The notes under the pieces were generated by a model. The model saw only the letters and a program-made list of their open reading frames with translations, was not told the DNA's origin and did not search any database. 64,000 bases of DNA from Mesostigma viride (Eukaryota; Streptophyta; Mesostigmatophyceae; Mesostigmatales; Mesostigmataceae): positions 1,306,078 through 1,370,077 of the forward strand of contig RPFO01000213.1 of assembly GCA_009746045.1 (NCBI GenBank), in the 5' to 3' direction. Below, in pieces: positions 48,416-60,866 of this stretch. Position numbers and translations under genes: made by a program. Position 1 is the stretch's first letter. Each line of letters starts with the position of its first letter.

Positions 48416-51400
48416 TTATGTATTTAATGATGAGGATTCAGGCTCCCATGGTGTCATCATGGCTTGTCTACCTACATGGTTGGCATTTATGTAACCTGAA
48501 TCCTCTCATTAAAAAAATGAAGAGGATTCAGGCTCCATTGGTGTCATCATGGCTGGCCTACGTACATGGATGTCAAGGAATAGTAAATGATGAGGATTCA
48601 GGCTCCCATGGTGTCATCATGGCTTGTCTACGTACATGGTTGGCATTTATGTAATTAATGAGGAGGATTCAGGCTCCCATGGTGTCTCCATGGCTGGCCT
48701 ACGTACATGGATGGCATTTATGTATTTAATGATGAGGATTCAGGCTCCCATGGTGTCATCATGGCCCGTCTACGTACATGGATGGCATTTATGTAACCTG
48801 AATCCTCTCATTAAGAAAATGAAGAGGATTCAGGCTCCCATGGTGTCTCCATGGCCCGTCTACGTACATGAATGGCAAGTATGTAATTAATGATGAGGAT
48901 TCAGGCTCCCATGGTGTCATCATGGCCCGTCTACGTACATGGATGGCATTTATGTAATTAATGATGAGGATTCAGGCTCCCATGGTGTCATCATGGCCCG
49001 TCTACGTACATGGATGTCAAGGAATAGTAAATGATGAGGATTCAGGCTCCCATGGTGTCTCCATGGCCCGTCTACGTACATGAATGGCAAGTATGTAATT
49101 AATGATGAGGATTCAGGCTCCCATGGTGTCATCATGGCCCGTCTACGTACATGGATGGCATTTATGTAATTAATGATGAGGATTCAGGCTCCCATGGTGT
49201 CATCATGGCCCGTCTACGTACATGGATGTCAAGGAATAGTAAATGATGAGGATTCAGGCTCCCATGGTGTCTCCATGGCCCGTCTACGTACATGAATGGC
49301 AAGTATGTAATTAATGATGAGGATTCAGGCTCCCATGGTGTCATCATGGCCCGTCTACGTACATGGATGTCAAAGAAAAAAAAATGATGAGGATTCAGGC
49401 TCCCATGGTGTCATCATGGCTGGCCTACGTACATGGATGTCTCATAAAAAAAATGATGAGGATTCAGGCTCCCATGGTGTCATCATGGCCCGTCTACGTA
49501 CATGGTTGGCATTTTGTAATTAATGATGAGGATTCAGGCTCCCATGGTGTCATCATGGCTGGCCTACGTACATGGATGTTTCATAAAAAAAATGATGAGG
49601 ATTCAGGCTCCCATGGTGTCATCATGGCCCGTCTACGTACATGGTTGGCATTTATGTAATTAATGAAGAGGATTCAGGCTCCCATGGTGTCATCATGGCC
49701 CGTCTACGTACATGGATGTCAAAGAAAAAAAAATGATGAGGATTCAGGCTCCCATGGTGTCATCATGGCTGGCCTACGTACATGGATGTCTCATAAAAAA
49801 AATGATGAGGATTCAGGCTCCCATGGTGTCATCATGGCCCGTCTACGTACATGGTTGGCATTTTTGTAATTAATGATGAGGATTCAGGCTCCCATGGTGT
49901 CATCATGGCTGGCCTACGTACATGGATGTTTCATAAAAAAAATGATGAGGATTCAGGCTCCCATGGTGTCATCATGGCCCGTCTACGTACATGGTTGGCA
50001 TTTATGTAATTAATGAAGAGGATTCAGGCTCCCATGGTGTCATCATGGCCCGTCTACGTACATGGATGTCAAGGAATAGTAAATGATGAGGATTCAGGCT
50101 CCCATGGTGTCATCATGGCTTGTCTACGTACATGGTTGGCATTTATGTAATTAACGAGGAGGATTCAGGCTCCATTGGTGTCATCATGGCTGGCCTACGT
50201 ACATGGATGTCAAGGAATAGTAAATGATGAGGATTCAGGCTCCCATGGTGTCATCATGGCTTGTCTACGTACATGGTTGGCATTTATGTAATTAATGAGG
50301 AGGATTCAGGCTCCCATGGTGTCTCCATGGCTGGCCTACGTACATGGATGGCATTTATGTATTTAATGATGAGGATTCAGGCTCCCATGGTGTCATCATG
50401 GCTTGTCTACCTACATGGTTGGCATTTATGTAACCTGAATCCTCTCATTAAAAAAATGAAGAGGATTCAGGCTCCCATGGTGTCTCCATGGCTGGCCTAC
50501 GTACATGGATGTCAAGGAATAGTAAATGATGAGGATTCAGGCTCCCATGGTGTCATCATGGCCCGTGTACGTACATGGATGGCATGTATGTAATTAATGA
50601 GGAGGATTCAGGCTCCCATGGTGTCATCATGGCCTGTCTACGTACATGGATGTCAAAGAAAAAGAAATGATGAGGATTCAGGCTCCCATGGTGTCATCAT
50701 GGCTGGCCTACGTACATGGATGTCTCATAAAATAAATGATGAGGATTCAGGCTCCCATGGTGTCATCATGGCTTGTCTACCTACATTGTTGGCATGTATG
50801 TAATTAATGATGAGGATTCAGGCTCCCATGGTGTCATCATGGCCCGTCTACGTACATGGATGTCAAAGAAAAAAAAATGACGAGGATTCAGGCTCCCATG
50901 GTGTCATCATGGCCCGTGTACGTACATGGATGGCATTTATGTAATTAATGATGAGGATTCAGGCTCCCATGGTGTCATCATGGCTTGTCTACGTACATGA
51001 ATGGCATTTATGTAATTAATGAGGAGGATTCAGGCTCCCATGGTGTCTCATGGCTGGCCTACGTACATGGATGTCAAGGAATAGTAAATGATGAGGATTC
51101 AGGCTCCCATGGTGTCATCATGGCCCGTGTACGTACATGGATGGCATGTATGTAATTAATGATGAGGATTCAGGCTCCCATGGTGTCATCATGGCTGGCC
51201 TACGTACATGGATGTCATAAAATAAATGATGAGGATTCAGGCTCCCATGGTGTCATCATGGCTGTCTACGTACATGTTGGCATGTATGTAATTAATGATG
51301 AGGATTCAGGCTCCCATGGTGTCATCATGGCCCGTCTACGTACATGGATGTCAAAGAAAAAAAATGATGAGGATTCAGGCTCCCATGGTGTCATCATGGC

Positions 51401-53105
51401 CCGTGTACGTACATGGATGGCATTTATGTAATTAATGATGAGGATTCAGGCTCCCATGGTGTCATCATGGCTGTCTACGTACATGGATGGCATTTATGTA
51501 ATTAATGATGAGGATTCAGGCTCCCATGGTGTCATCATGGCTGGCCTACGTACATGGATGTCAAGTATAGTAAATAATGAGGATTCAGGCTCCCATGGTG
51601 TCATCATGGCCCGTCTACGTACATGGATGGCATTTATGTAGTTAATGATGAGGATTCAGGCTCCCATGGTGTCATCATGGCCCGTCTACGTACATGGATG
51701 TCAAGGAATAGTAAATGATGAGGATTCAGGCTCCCATGGTGTCATCATGGCCCGTGTACGTACATGGATGGCATGTATGTAATTAATGATGAGGATTCAG
51801 GCTCCCATGGTGTCATCATGGCTGTCTACGTACATGGATGGCATTTATGTAATTAATGATGAGGATTCAGGCTCCCATGGTGTCATCATGGCCCGTGTAC
51901 GTACATGGATGGCATTTTGTATATAATGATGAGGATTCAGGCTCCCATGGTGTCATCATGGCCCGTCTACGTACATGGATGGCATTTATGTAATTAATGA
52001 TGAGGATTCAGGCTCCCATGGTGTCATCATGGCTGTCTACGTACATGGTTGGCATTTATGTAATTAATGATGAGGATTCAGGCTCCCATGGTGTCATCAT
52101 GGCTGGCCTACGTACATGGATGTCAAGAATAGTAAATGATGAGGATTCAGGCTCCCATGGTGTCATCATGGCCCGTCTACGTACATGATGGCATTTATGT
52201 AATTAATGATGAGGATTCAGGCTCCCATGGTGTCATCATGGCCCGTCTACGTACATGGATGTCAAAGAAAAAAAAATGATGAGGATTCAGGCTCCCATGG
52301 TGTCATCATGGCCCGTCTACGTACATGGATGTCAAGGAATAGTAAATGATGAGGATTCAGGCTCCCATGGTGTCAGATGTCATGGCCTGTCTACGTACAT
52401 GGATGGCATGTATGTAATTAATGATGAGGATTCAGGCTCCATTGGTGTCATCATGGCTGGCCTACGTATGTACATGGATGTCAAAGAAAAAAAAATGATG
52501 AGGATTCAGGCTCCCATGGTGTCATCATGGCCCGTCTACGTACATGGATGTCAAGGAATAGTAAATGATGAGGATTCAGGCTCCCATGGTGTCATCATGG
52601 CCTGTCTACGTACATGGATGGCATGTATGTATTTAATGATGAGGATTCAGGCTCCCATGGTGTCATCATGGCTGGCCTACGTACATGGATGTCTCAGAAA
52701 AAAAATGATGAGGATTCAGGCTCCCATGGTGTCATCATGGCTGGCCTACGTACATGGATGTCAAAGAAAAAAAAATGATCAGGATTCAGGCTCCCGTGGT
52801 GTCATTATGGCCCGTCTACGTGTTGTTGGCATGTATGAAATTAATGATGAGGATTCAGGCTCCCACAGTGTCATCATGGCTGGCCTACGTACATGGTTGG
52901 CATTTATGTAATTAATGATGAGGATTCAGGCTCCCATGGTGTCATCATTGCCCGTGTATGTACATGGTTGGCATTTATGTAATTAATGATGAGGATTCAG
53001 GCTCCATTGGTGTCATCATGGCCCGTCTACGTACATGGGTGGCATTTATGTATTTAATGATGAGGATTCAGGCTCCCATGGGGTCATCATGGCTTGTCTA
53101 CGTAC
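48415..53105 (+). repeat. 71-bp satellite, right half, about 65 units in inverted orientation
   Basis: Same unit and linker types as the left half, read on the opposite strand. The last units near 53000-53100 mirror the first units of the left half, including rare variants such as CCATTGGTGTC and GGGGTCATC. The switch of orientation is at about 48415 and near-identical inversions recur within a few units of it (48490 and 48800). Confidence 0.95.
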
Positions 53106-53384
53106 ATGGAGTCATATTGATTCATGGAACAATGAGATACCATTCTTAATTGAAAATTGTTCTTGATACTTTCACATGCATGCCCGGAATCGTGAATTTG
53201 TGCGGGTTTCCATGATGACAATCCTCATTGAATTCTTGAGCACACAATATTGAGCAATTTAGGGGCACTTCGGCAATGTTGACCATTTTCATTCATGATA
53301 AAATTAACATTTAATGCAATAAATACATATTCCACTCATTTTAATAAACCATGCAAAAACTTTACAAGCACGCTCAAGCTAGGG

Positions 53385-53875
53385 GTGGGCTGGCATGCAC
53401 GCGTGGGTGTGGGGGTGGGCTGGCATGCATGCGTGGGTGTGGGGGGGGCTAGCCTGCATGCGTGGGTGTGTGGGGGGGCTGGCATGCATGCGTGGGTGTG
53501 TGTGGGGGCTAGCATGCATGCGTGGGTGTGGGGGGGGCTGGCATGCATGCGTGGGTGTGTATGGGGGCTGGCATGCATGCGTGGGTGTGTGTGGGGGGCT
53601 AGCATGCATGCGTGGGTGTGTGGGGGGGCTGTCATGCATGCGTGGGTGTGGGGGGGGCTGGCATGAATGCGTGGGTGTGGGGGGGGCTAGCATGCATGCG
53701 TGGGTGTGGGGGTGGGCTAGCATGCATGCGTGGGTGTGAGTGTGGGCTAGCATGCATGCGTGGGTGTGGGGGGGGCTAGCATGCATGCGTGGGTGTGGGG
53801 GGGCTAGCATGCATGCGTGGGTGTGGGGGTGGGCTAGCATGCATGCGTGGGTGTGGGGGGGGCTAGCACGCCCCA
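53385..53875. repeat. GCATGCATGC satellite, right arm, about 17 copies
   Basis: The inverted counterpart of 45180-45325, expanded about threefold. Units carry GCATGCATGCGTGGGTGTGG with a G-run of variable length. Confidence 0.93.
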
Positions 53876-55066
53876 CCCCTCCATCGGCACAGCCAGCCTT
53901 GTGAGTCTACCCTCAACAACAAGGCTGGTAGGACGACACGCCTGAGCAGCATATGTCATGCCTATCTCAGGCTAATAATGTGTGATTTTGTGCCAACAAC
54001 CAAGTTGTTCCACCCAACAACACATTATAAACCCGCTTCCAAAATGCCCAACAAGCCGGACACGTGGAGGACCACACACGCAGTATATAAAGAGAAAATA
54101 AGCTGACTTTTTATCCAGCCAACCTGTGGCTAGCTGCTCTGGTTACCATGACAAATGCTAACATTTACTCAGTGGGAAAGGTGATCATGAAGAGACCATT
54201 GGAACAGCCTACCTGACGCATGTGCCACCAAAGCATTGTGTCCCGCAAAATGCACACTGCCTCCTTTCTAACAAGCACGAGCCGCTCTCTTTAGGAGACA
54301 GGTGCCAGCTCGTCAGTGTCTGGGGAAAATGATATTGCCGCTGCTTAGGAAGACCGCGTGAATTTCCTCGAACACAACTGTCTATAAAGCAAAAGAAATT
54401 TCAGAGAAGCATGGAAATAAAAGCATTACACCTTCCCGACAGGTTGCGGGCCACGCGCTGCAGAAAGCCAGCCACGTCACAGACGAACTAGCTAAAAGAC
54501 ACCCAGGAATCCAGCGATGCAGCGCCAGGAACCGCAACTTTCTGGCTGCATCTGGCCGGAAAAAAGGCAAAAAGCTTAGGCTCAACGAGCTAAGAAAGCA
54601 GGAAAACGCTAGCTTAAGACGTTTAACACAAGAACGTACCATAACGGGCATTTATTCGTGCCCAGGCGCACAAGAAAGTCCACCCTTTCATGGAGTGGTT
54701 GGGCAGTACGCATCGCGCAGGGCTAATGTTATCTTACCGCAAAATGACGGGAAAGGTAAAGATAGCAGCGGGAATTTTTACGGCTTTAGAAACATCATTA
54801 AACTAGCTTTCCTTACGACCATCAAAACTGGTAACAATCGACAATCAACCCGGCAGGCATCCATTATACTTTATTCATCCCGACAGAAATTCAGGCCGGA
54901 CCCCCCCTGCCGATGGCAAAGAAAAAAAGCCCGCGACATTATAGATCGCAACCATCCCGCCATAAATTAGAATCACTAACTAATTTTCTCCAACAATCGA
55001 GCATTTTTTCTGCTTTCCGCGTGCCAGATTTGTCACGTTTCGTCTAAAGGCAGTCACCGCCATTAA

Positions 55067-56160
55067 ATCAGCCGACATAGCTTTTGGGCCTCAATTTGCA
55101 CCGAAATTTGGTCCGTACCGTCCAGCTCAGTCGGATTATGTATGTGGATCGGCCGTGTTGGTTGCATACGCAGGTATATTAATTCTTGCATTCGCCCCGG
55201 ACCTTCCCCAGGACAGGTCAGGTTATAACAATAATTCTTGCATTCGCCCCCGCCCTTTCCTATGGCCTGGTCAGGTTTGGGCGCGACGCCACTAGCGCGG
55301 CGCCCGCGAAAGAGTGGCCAGGCTCGAGCACGTTTTCTGGATCCCAAGCACCGGATTGGACACTGTCCGAGGACTGGACAGGAATTGGCTGACCAATCGG
55401 ATGCTTGCTCGTCGTCTCCAAAAACATATATAAAGAGCCAAATTGCGCGAACTACGCAATGATCCTTTAAGCAGCGTTACTCTGCCGAAATGTCAACCTA
55501 GACCGGTCAAGTGACGCCGAGGTGTTCACCGATAGTTCAGGTCAGCCACAGCGCGCCTTCGAATCTAGGCACGGTCGCATTTTTTTTTAGGAAATGTAGA
55601 ATTGTTGTCGACCAGCTACCAACGCCCGACCGGACCCATAAAACGGAAACATCAAGGCGATGTGATGGTGTAGGTGTGTCTCATTTATTAATACACAGCG
55701 TCGTGAATATAATATATAATAATATTATATAATATACTATAATAAAATATAATTTAAATTTTATGTTAATTTTAATGTTATTTCATATAACATAATATAA
55801 TATAATAATATATATAATATAATATAATATTATATAAAATAGTAAATAAAAAATTAAATGTAAAAGAAAAATATCTACCTTATTGCTGTTTAATGTTCCT
55901 TTCCAGTTCAGCATAAGTACACTCTTGAGTGTGTGCAATGTTTGGTTATACGCCATTGTCTTAAAATAGCTACCAATGTAAACCTCCGTCCTAACCACAT
56001 TTGGATACAATAAAGACATTGATGCCTGACACATACCATTCATTGCTTGAAATACCATGCATATTTTGTGTCAATGTTCTGCAGACCACAGCTTCAAGTG
56101 GGCATACTTCGCTTTCCTCAATATAATGGCGACATGGCATTTGGTGAAAGTGGTGAGTGC
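55067..56160. other. AT-rich spacer before the transposase-like gene
   Basis: The first half has two copies of ATTCTTGCATTCGCCCC and no recognised gene. From 55700 to 55870 the sequence is nearly pure A/T with TATAATATAAT repetition. A promoter or a 5' exon of the gene at 56.8-60.2 kb may lie here. Confidence 0.5.
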
Positions 56161-56166
56161 CATTAA

Positions 56167-56718
56167 GTTGCGCCGGCCGTCGTTATCCATGATGAACTGA
56201 ATGGGTTTCGTGCAAATCAAGTTTTTTGTTTTGGTGTTCCAGTTGCGCCGGCCGGCGTTTCCAATGGTATCTTGCGCGCACTTGCAAAAGCTTGCACGCT
56301 TATCAACATTTTGTGTTGGTAAACATTTTATCACCTCTGGGATTTCCGCCTTCACTACCTGAGTTGCTTCTTTGTGGTTTTCAAATGCAACCGAGTTACG
56401 CCGGCCGTCGTTACTCATGACAAATTGTAGGGGTTTTGTGCAAATCACTTTTGTATGGTTTACATGCATCCAGTTGCGCCGGCCGGCGTTTCCAATGGTA
56501 TCTTGCAGTTGCGCAATCAGGCCCGATTACCAAAATTGTGTTTGTACATCTTTTTTACACCTGAAGGATTTCTGCCCGCATATCCTGAGTTGCTTCTTAA
56601 TGGTTTTTAATTGCGCCCGAGTTACGCCGGCCGTCGTTATTAATGACAAACTGTATGTGTTTCATAAAATCACTTTTGTATGGTTTACATGCATCCAGTT
56701 GCGCCGGCCGGCGTTATT
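56167..56718 (+). repeat. Tandem array of about 227 bp with six palindromic modules
   Basis: Modules at 56167-56187, 56242-56262, 56395-56414, 56472-56492, 56621-56641 and 56698-56718 alternate between a GGCCGTCGTTA form and a GGCCGGCGTTT form. The repeated spacer includes TCACTTTTGTATGGTTTACA and CATGCATCCAGTTGCG. It lies in the probable 5' intron of the transposase-like gene, which ends at the acceptor at 56800. Confidence 0.88.
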
Positions 56719-56800
56719 AATGACGCTTGTCGTTCTTGTTTGATGCCCATCGTTTTCGTCGTGTCTTTAATGGTGATTATTTATCATTACTCATCCTCAG

Positions 56801-59800
56801 GGCTTTCGGTGCCGCGGGATTAAGAGGCGAAAAAAATCAGCTGCCGTCTGACCAAAGTCTGATGGCGCAATCGGGGCGGGGGGCCGTTTCCGACGGTTCG
56901 CGTCCCTTGTCCAAGGACGACCGGGAGCCTGCACTTTGCGGTCCCTGGAGCGACAAGTACATCGAGAACAAGGGGTACAAAATTGCCAATGACATCTTTC
57001 CTATCATGGCGGAACACGTGAAAGCAAACAACCACAGGACGCCAGAGATGAGCGCGGAGGTTCTGTCTTGCGCAGCTTCAAGACTAAATGCCATGGTGGC
57101 GGAGAGCAACGGCATTAAGAAGAGGAAGAACTGTGACGACGGGCTTCCTGAAAGTTGGGCGGAATCTCTTCGGGATACCATCAAGAAGGCTTTTGGCGAC
57201 TTGGGAACATCTGAGAAGGATCGTGGGCTTAGGTGGGCCTTGTGTGGACTTGTTACGAAGGCAATGGAGGGCGTCCCGGACAGGATTGTGGAGCGCGCGT
57301 TCGGGATTGACAGGCGCTTTGTCGCAACTGTTCGGGGTCACAGGGATGGAATGGAAGAAGGGGAGGACGACCTTTTGCTGAGTGCGCCAGAGAGGAGAGG
57401 AGGAAAAACGAGCTTCCGACGGAAGTCATTGCCCTGATACAAGCGTGCTGGAGGGATGATAACTTGACGCGGGCGTCTCCGAACATGAAGGATGTTCATT
57501 GTGAATGGACAAGAAAGGATTACAAACATACACTAGCGTTTTCGGAGGGTGCGCGCTACTATACTGTCTCCAAGTCGAAGATTTACGAAGTGTTCATTTC
57601 CCGCCATCCGGAGTTGAAGCCACCGCGGCGGATGGACAGTAGGGAGGGGGGGGGGGGAGGGAGAGGAGGGTGTGAGGGGGGGAAATCAGGTGATTTTGGA
57701 GACGGAGGCAGGGATGTCAATGCTACGCACGAATCAGAAGAGCACAGTTCATGTGGGATACACTACTTTTTGCAAGCATATGCCCGCATGCGTCAAGGGG
57801 CGGTGGAAAATGCGGAACTTGTGCGCATGCCAGCACCACACTACCATGCAGTCCATGGTTGGGGGGTTGGCCAAATTTCGTGCAACTTTTCATGCCAGAT
57901 GCGAGTGCGGACCTGAATGCCACGCGTGCGATCATGGTAGCCAGCTCGACGTGGGGTCGTCCGTGCCCACATGTTCCATTTTCAAAGCCACTCACACGAC
58001 AGAGTGGGTGAACAAGTTTACTTGTGAGGTGGAGGGGATGAGGGAGGGGGGAGGTTCGAGGTCGTCTGTGGGGTCGTCGCGGCCGCAGGTTCAGCCTTTT
58101 CAGGGCGAACTTGAGGATCTGCCCATGCATGGGAGGGTGCTGGACGACGAGGAAGGGGTGCCCGATCATGACCTGGGCGAGGAGTTGGGGGTTTGCTCGA
58201 TCCGGCGTAAGGCTTGTGTGTTGGGCACTTGCCTGGCTCCCAAGTGTGGAATTCGGAACTTCATGTTATGCGAACGGGAGGAGGCTTCCAACCACCTGAT
58301 TTCATGGACCAGATACGAGATGCAGGATGTGCCGCCGGGTGCGGTTCTTGGGCCAGAGGTAATTTTTAGTGGAGTGGTTGCGCCCCAAGGCGTTTCTTTT
58401 GCAATGTTTCCTGAGGTTCTTGGGCCAGAGGTAATTTTTAGTGGAGTGGTTGCGCCCCAAGGCGTTTCTTTTTCAATTTTTCCTGAGGTCCTGTCTTTTT
58501 TCTTTCTACAGGTCATTGGTGGGTCGAAGTTGATGTCTTTTCTGTATGTGCACACTGCGCATATGCAGGACGACTGTGACGAGATCGCAAAGGCTGGTGG
58601 GCAGCGATTGACGCAAGTCGACGTCAAGTCCACACCAACGGAGCTAAAGGAGGCAATTGTGGACAAGTGGCCGGACTTCATCCAGCATTGCTTCAACGCG
58701 TGGTGGCAAGCGGACGCCTCCAAGGAATGTCTCTCAAGGATGCGGGTGGGGGACCTTGTATGCCACACAGATTACGCCGAGAACTACCAGTCTTACACCT
58801 ATCACAATCTCCAAGCACAGTATTGGCATCCAGTCACATTCGTCCTTATGCCCTGGATCGTGCGCTACTTGGATCCAGCGTCGGGAAAGGTCGTGAGAAG
58901 GGAGTTTCACTTCATCGGACAGGGCGGAATGAAAAGGGACGGGCGGGCCCTCCGTTTTGCTATCCTCAAAATCCTGGCGACACTACGGTCAGAAGGGGTA
59001 GAGGTGAAGCGCTTCATTGGGTGGTCGGACAATTGCTCCATGCAGTTCAAGTCAAGGAATGTGATCGCGGAAGTGGCCCGGCTGCTGACGGAGGATCCGC
59101 ACCTGGAGTCATTTGAGTGGAATTACTTTGGGGAGCAGCACGGAAAGGGGGAGGTGGATGGAGCTGGTGGGACTGTGAAGTGCATGTTGAGGAGGTGGCA
59201 CATCAGGGAAGAGAACCAGGACAAACAGACGGCCGCCCAGTTGGTGGAGAATCTGGCGTCGGGGGCGGTGGGCGGGACCACAACGACCAGGCGTAACTTC
59301 TTCGAGTTCCCCGAGGTAATTAAGTGTACAGTCCTCGTTCAGGGAATAGTTACGCCGGCCGTCGTTTCTAGGGCGTTCTTGGAGTCCTGGCGATCAGGAG
59401 TGCTTAATAAAACACAACTAGCTCGATGGTCTCGTAACTTCAACTTTCCCTTGTGCAAATCTTGTCTTCGACGCGCAGGTGCTTCCTTACAGCCCAGGGC
59501 GCGGCGAAATCAAAGGAGTGAAGAAGGCGCACTGGTGGCGCATGGACAAGTCGAATGTGACGCGCTTAATGCTGCGCCAGTATTCCTGCTATTGTGGCGG
59601 TGCGTGCGCCGAGGAAAGGTGGTGGGATTGTCGAAAGGAGTGGACCGACATGGACGGCTGGAATGTGGGAGGTGCTCGGATGAAGCTCCACAAACTGGGG
59701 GAGCCAGTGCAAAGGAACCCAAACGGACAAGGGGGGCACGCAGGGACGCGACTGAACAGACTACAGGCAGAGAGGACGATGATGGGAAGGAGACTGAAGC

Positions 59801-60210
59801 TGCGAGACATTTTTGCCGTCGAGTCCTACTCTGGTGATGAGTCCCACGATCCAGATCATCCATATTGGCTAGCGGAAGTCTTGCAGGAGCCTTATCAGGT
59901 GGCCGCTACTTTCGTGAGGCGAGTGGCCGACAGAAACGGCAAGGTCGATAGGGAGTTGTTCCGTAAGGGACAATGGGTGGTGGGGGTGCGCTACTGGGAC
60001 AGATTTCCGGGTATGGCGACGATGTTCAAAATGGACGCCGATGCGCAAGCTGAACAGCCAAACTTGGTCAATTGCTACCTGTGCATGGACGCGGGGTTCG
60101 AACACACCATTGTTGTCAACCCAGCTAACAATCGCCAGGCCATCTTGACCATTCCGACAGACGTCGAGAAACGGCTCACGAACTTGGCCAAGAAGAGACC
60201 TGTTGAGTAG
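56801..60210 (+). CDS. DDE transposase-like protein, three visible exons with two homopolymer frameshifts
   Basis: Exons: 56801-58358, 58512-59315 and 59479-60210 (stop TAG), or starting at ATG 56862. The N-terminal part is helical (IVERAFGIDRRFVATVRGHR looks like helix-turn-helix). The middle has a Cys/His-rich knuckle (GYTTFCKHMPACVKGRWKMR, then CACQHH). The core has MRVGDLVCHTDYAENYQSYT, FIGWSDNCSMQFKSRN and FGEQHGKGEVDGAGGTVKCM. Acidic residues in these three blocks could form a DDE/DDD triad. I recall the same trio (D-F-A-E-N-Y, SDG-x-SQ-x-K, SHGKG-x-x-DG-GG) from an abundant uncharacterised animal family. The C-terminus has a CYCGGAC cluster and a BAH/SH3-like region (GQWVVGVRYWDRF). 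The frame breaks at 57373-57376 and 57646-57657, both homopolymers. Both introns carry the palindromic module. Confidence 0.75.
58359..58511 (+). other. Intron with a duplicated donor and palindromic module
   Basis: The donor after GGCCAGAG (GTAATTTTTAGTGG) is followed by GTTGCGCCCCAAGGCGTTTC at 58377. The whole 70-bp block, including TTCTTGGGCCAGAG and the donor, is repeated once, placing a second donor near 58430 and a second module at 58449. The acceptor is TTTCTACAG at 58511. The intron has no in-frame stop, so an unspliced read-through is possible. Confidence 0.8.
59316..59478 (+). other. Intron with one palindromic module
   Basis: The donor GTAATTAAG after CCCCGAG and the acceptor GACGCGCAG bound 163 bp. 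GTTACGCCGGCCGTCGTTTC lies at 59349, 33 bases from the donor. Removing it joins FFEFPE to VLPYSPGRGEIKG. Confidence 0.8.
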
Positions 60211-60835
60211 GCCAGCTCGCCCGGGCTTGGTTGGACGAGGTGGACAGCCTTGAGAGCACGTGCTTCGTTGTGAGCACTTGCCTTTCAGCCGTGATTTGCA
60301 AACGAGTTCCTTGTCCTGAATTGTAAAGCTCGATTCATGCTCTTTTAAGGAAGTGTATAATATTATCCAGATCATGTATATATTTAGATCTAGACCTGAG
60401 TTCAAATAACATTTCTTAGAGGGCTGAGATGCGCGAGGTCCAGCATACATGTATATATCCATGGAGACATGTTACAAACTCAAATGTTTCATTGTACGTA
60501 CCACTAGCTCGTCGACGGGGGTATCCCATGTAATGTATGATTTATGAATTAATTAATCGCTTAATTGTACAATTTAAATGGATCATGAACTTGTCAAGTG
60601 GCCTAATTTGGTTTATTTGGTTCATCATTTATTGATGTCAATCATTCTTAATTGAATCTCGAGCAATAGCAATCGTGAAGCAGATCCTAATCATGTGATT
60701 CGCATAATGAGAATAGGCAACAAGTGCTACTTTGAGGAATGCGGGGTTGGTCAGGTTATTATAGAGCTAGAGCTACAAACGGCACATATACTGCAAACTT
60801 TGCGCTCCAGGCATGGAATTTCAAAAGTACCAAAA
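60211..60835. other. Right subterminal region of the giant element, no recognised gene
   Basis: Downstream of the TAG stop the sequence becomes AT-rich (AATTAATTAATCGC near 60548) and holds no coding signal. It would contain the transcript end and any subterminal transposase-binding sites. Confidence 0.5.
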
Positions 60836-60862
60836 TTGGAGCAGTAGATGTTGGGGACGCCC
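60836..60862 (-). repeat. Right terminal inverted repeat, 27 bp
   Basis: Read inward on the minus strand it begins GGGCGTCCCCAACATCTACT and is identical over 27 bp to the left end at 26690-26716, with TGGTACTTTTGA shared a little further in. Confidence 0.9.
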
Positions 60863-60866
60863 AGAT
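60863..60866. repeat. Right target-site duplication AGAT
   Basis: AGAT directly follows the right inverted repeat and matches 26686-26689. Confidence 0.85.

Larger units (their letters stand above)
43998..55066. mobile_element. 11-kb foldback element with satellite-filled arms
   Basis: The outer arm 43998-45600 is matched inverted by about 53105-55066: for example AGACGAAACGTGACAAATCT near 44015 and its complement near 55040, and ATGAATAAAGTATAATGGAT near 44179 and its complement near 54880. The inner halves are a 71-bp satellite in opposite orientations that meet at about 48415. The arms differ in satellite copy number, so the physical centre is not the midpoint. No transposase was recognised inside and no obvious target duplication at its ends. 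It lies wholly inside the giant element. Confidence 0.88.

Noticed and set aside
45594-53105. CRISPR-like regular array of a conserved core with variable spacers
   Set aside because: The spacers are only a handful of recurrent linkers, the unit is 71 bp, the genome is eukaryotic and the two halves are inverted copies. It is a satellite.
57464-57916. Separate short gene overlapping the transposase-like gene
   Set aside because: Its first half (ACWRDDNLTRASPNMKDV onward) continues the upstream protein after a homopolymer slip, and its second half is out of frame with the Cys/His knuckle.
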